A DNA stretch of 5,896 nt, taken from positions 1 through 5,896 of the forward strand of contig JANYCM010000391.1 of the NCBI GenBank assembly GCA_025360285.1, in the 5' to 3' direction. The position numbers were made by a program, and so were the translations under genes. Position 1 is the stretch's first letter; each line of letters begins with the position of its first letter. Shown piece after piece: positions 3,505-5,896 of the stretch. Source of the DNA: Sphingomonadales bacterium (GTDB lineage Bacteria > Pseudomonadota > Alphaproteobacteria > Sphingomonadales > Sphingomonadaceae). The notes beneath the pieces were generated by a model. The model saw only the letters and a program-made list of their open reading frames with translations, was not told the DNA's origin and made no database searches.

Positions 3505-5896
3505 CCGACAATCTGCTGCCGCTGTTCATACCAGCATCCAAAGACGAGCTGCTCTTGGATGTCGCGCGCGCCATAGCCGTCCAGATCGGAGCTTGGACCG
3601 AAATCAGCCGCCGTTCGTTATCCGCCGAAATGGCCAAGGCGTTCGGCGCCACTGATGCAAGCGGCGCCTGGACGATGCGAGATGCCTATGACGCCTTGGA
3701 GGCAGCACAGGTCATCAGCCAGCTCAATCACGCCGCACTGACCGACGAAACCGCGCCATCCGGCGTCCTCAACCGCCTGATCGCGCTTGCAGAGGCGCTG
3801 CCCACTCAGACCTATCGCAGCGAGGGCCAGGTGGCGCTGCAGCAGTTCTCGACGCCGATGCCGCTTGCGTACCTTGCAGGGCTCGCTGCCCGAATGACGC
3901 GTTTCGACACCGTCCTCGAACCATCGGCCGGGACGGGCATGATCGCTGTATCTGCCGTCAGTGCCAGCTGTCGGCTTCACCTCAACGAACTCGACCCCTT
4001 GAGGGCCGGTCTGCTCAGCCGGTTGTTCCCGGGGACCGCGGTCACCAGCGTCGACGCGGCGGCAATTGCCGATCACCTCACCGTGCGACCGACCGTCGTT
4101 CTCATGAACCCGCCCTATTCCAAATCCGCCGGTATCGGCGACGATGCTTTCGCTGGCGCCCGACACCTGCGGTCAGCCCTGCTTGCGCTTGCCGAGGGCG
4201 GGCGTCTGGTTGCAGTGATGCCGTCCTGGTTCTCACCGAACGGCAGCGGCGCGTCGGGCTATGCCGCCGTCGCGAGGCTGGTGCCGCCGACCGCCGACAT
4301 CCTCTGCAGGGACGGGGTCTATGCCAAACACGGCACCGGCATCGATGTCCGGCTTGTCATCTACGACAAAGGCCGGGCCGGGCCAGCAATGTTGGCGGAG
4401 GCCGATGGTCTGCAAAACGTGCTCCGACAGATCGAGAGCCTGCCGCCACGCCTGATCATTGCTCCCGCGCCGGCACTCGAGGCTCCATGCCCTCCAGCCA
4501 CGCGGCCGATCGGCGTCGGCCTGATGAACCGCTCATCGGCTCCCCGCGCAATCGCGCCGCGGCCGCCGATGCTCGACCTGACTGGCTCCGAGTCGCGCGA
4601 TATTCCCTATACGGCGCTTAGCGAACCCCGTCCCGCCGCCGATCCGGTCGGCATCTATGTTCCGTACCGCGTCGCCCGCATCGACTTCGCCGATGCCCTT
4701 GCCCATCCAACGCCGCTGGTGGAATCGATGGCAATGGCGTCGATCCTGCCGCCACCACCAACCTACCGACCGCAGCTGCCGAAAATCGCCGCCAAAGCCC
4801 TTTCAGAAGCCCAGCTCGAGACGCTGACCTATGCCGGCCAGGCGTTCCTGCGCGATCTGCCGGGTCGGTTCACCGCCACCATCGATGGCACGACGCTGTC
4901 CGAGGACGACGCCGGCAGTGCGTTTCGCACCGGCTATTTTCTCGGCGACGGGACCGGCGCCGGTAAAGGCCGGCAGGTTGCAGCGGTCATCATGGACCAA
5001 TGGGTGCGCGGCAATCGGCGGCATATCTGGATTTCCAAGTCGGCAGCGCTGCTCGAAGATGCCCGGCGTGACTGGTCGGCGCTCGGCGGGGTCGGCCTCG
5101 ACATCATGCCGCTGACCGACTGGGCATTGGGGGCTCCTGTGACGATGGCCGACGGCATCGTCTTTGCCACCTATGCGACGCTGCGGTCGTCGCGCCCCGA
5201 GAAGGGCAGCCGCCTCGACCAGCTGATTGCCTGGGTCAGCGGCATCAAAGATATTGCCAGTAGCGCATTCGAAGGCATGATCGTCTTCGATGAAGCGCAC
5301 GCCATGGCCAATGCTGCGGGGAGCGAAACTACGCGCGGCGTCATGAAAGGATCGGAGCAGGGCATCTGCGGCGTCCGCCTTCAGCATCTCCTGCCCCGTG
5401 CCCGTATCCTCTTTGTTTCCGCCACCGGCGCCACCGACATCGCCAATCTCGCCTATGCGACCCGCCTCGGTCTCTGGGGCCCAGCGACAGCGTTCGAGAC
5501 CCGCGAGATCTTCATGAACCAGATGCGGGAAGGCGGAATGGCGGCGATCGAGCTTGTCGCCCGCGACCTGAAAGCGCTTGGCGTCTACACCTCGCGCGCG
5601 CTGTCGTTCGAGGGCGTCGAATACGACATCCTCGAGCACAAGCTGACCGGGCCGCAGATCCATATCTACGATACCTATTGCGATGCCTGGGAGATCATCC
5701 ACCAGAACCTCGACCGGGCGCTCGAGGCTACCGGCATCGTCGACGGCATGACCGGCGACACGCTCAACGGCCAGGCCAAGGGCGCGGCGCTGTCGCGGTT
5801 CGAAAGCACCAAACAGCGGTTCTTTGCGCAGGTGCTGACGGCAATGAAGCTGCCGACGTTGCTTCGCGCGATGGAAGCCGATCTTGCCGCCGGCAA
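3501..5896 (+). CDS. N6-adenine-type methyltransferase fused to strawberry-notch (Sbno) helicase, 3' end outside window
   Basis: The frame is open without a stop from ATG 3501 to the window end: 798 complete codons. The N-terminal third is a gamma-type DNA adenine methyltransferase: QFSTP at 115-119, S-adenosylmethionine motif EPSAGTG at 140-146, acidic NELDP at 162-166, catalytic NPPY at 203-206. A proline-rich linker follows (about 314-390), then the conserved pre-ATPase segment (IYVPYR; HPTPLVES; PPPPTYRPQLP) to about 425. The Sbno-type P-loop ATPase (AAA_34) comes next: Walker A GDGTGAGKGR at 482-491, Walker B DEAH at 597-600, motif III-like VSATGATD at 639-646 and RLGLWGP at 655-661. The second helicase domain (Helicase_C_4) would lie mostly beyond the window. 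There is no signal peptide or membrane segment, so it is cytosolic and DNA-acting. Such fusions occur on conjugative plasmids, integrative elements and phages; P1 DarB, which protects incoming DNA from restriction, is the best-known parallel. The role here, DNA protection or processing during transfer, is inferred. Confidence 0.92.
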   Translation, partial: MTDNLLPLFIPASKDELLLDVARAIAVQIGAWTEISRRSLSAEMAKAFGATDASGAWTMRDAYDALEAAQVISQLNHAALTDETAPSGVLNRLIALAEALPTQTYRSEGQVALQQFSTPMPLAYLAGLAARMTRFDTVLEPSAGTGMIAVSAVSASCRLHLNELDPLRAGLLSRLFPGTAVTSVDAAAIADHLTVRPTVVLMNPPYSKSAGIGDDAFAGARHLRSALLALAEGGRLVAVMPSWFSPNGSGASGYAAVARLVPPTADILCRDGVYAKHGTGIDVRLVIYDKGRAGPAMLAEADGLQNVLRQIESLPPRLIIAPAPALEAPCPPATRPIGVGLMNRSSAPRAIAPRPPMLDLTGSESRDIPYTALSEPRPAADPVGIYVPYRVARIDFADALAHPTPLVESMAMASILPPPPTYRPQLPKIAAKALSEAQLETLTYAGQAFLRDLPGRFTATIDGTTLSEDDAGSAFRTGYFLGDGTGAGKGRQVAAVIMDQWVRGNRRHIWISKSAALLEDARRDWSALGGVGLDIMPLTDWALGAPVTMADGIVFATYATLRSSRPEKGSRLDQLIAWVSGIKDIASSAFEGMIVFDEAHAMANAAGSETTRGVMKGSEQGICGVRLQHLLPRARILFVSATGATDIANLAYATRLGLWGPATAFETREIFMNQMREGGMAAIELVARDLKALGVYTSRALSFEGVEYDILEHKLTGPQIHIYDTYCDAWEIIHQNLDRALEATGIVDGMTGDTLNGQAKGAALSRFESTKQRFFAQVLTAMKLPTLLRAMEADLAAG

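Noticed and set aside
4803..5702. Long minus-strand open frame of 299 codons opposite the helicase domain
   Set aside because: It is antisense to a stretch with clear Walker A, DEAH and SATG motifs. Its own translation shows no family resemblance and is biased as expected for the complement of GC-rich coding DNA.

Overview
The window looks like a piece of a GC-rich proteobacterial genome, most likely an alphaproteobacterium of the sphingomonad or Rhizobiales type. This is inferred from base composition, codon choice and the families present; there is no rRNA or other phylogenetic marker. All credible genes lie on the + strand.

Left part (1-2774): a compact metabolic or detoxification-type cluster. 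It holds a short-chain dehydrogenase/reductase (SDR) lacking only its extreme N-terminus, a perfect hairpin, a glutathione S-transferase (GST)-like protein, a small DUF427 protein and an alpha/beta hydrolase with a complete Ser-Asp-His triad. The last three are separated by only 43 and 49 bases, and the DUF427 and hydrolase genes have good Shine-Dalgarno sequences, so they are probably co-transcribed. The set (oxidoreductase, GST fold, hydrolase) fits processing of a small carbonyl, ester or electrophilic compound, but no substrate can be named from sequence.

Middle part (2775-3500): lower-GC, decayed DNA. Two neighbouring fragments resemble NTF2-like/SnoaL-type small proteins. The first appears to have lost its central strands and to carry an amber codon where the family usually has Trp. 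The second is cut off about half-way through the domain. Past about 3357 the sequence no longer resembles that family, which suggests a recombination or insertion boundary. The last 120 bases hold no convincing full gene, only a possible reading-frame tail, a strong Shine-Dalgarno sequence and a possible 18-codon ORF overlapping the next start as ATGA.

Right part (3501-5896): one uninterrupted reading frame that runs off the window, at least 798 codons. It encodes a fusion of an N6-adenine-type DNA methyltransferase domain (QFSTP, EPSAGTG, NPPY) with a strawberry-notch (Sbno)-type SF2 ATPase/helicase (GDGTGAGKGR, DEAH, SATG). Such fusions belong to plasmids, integrative elements and phages; phage P1 DarB is the best-known example with this logic. 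The simplest reading is that chromosomal metabolic genes on the left meet the edge of a conjugative plasmid-like or integrative element on the right, with the broken NTF2-like genes between them.
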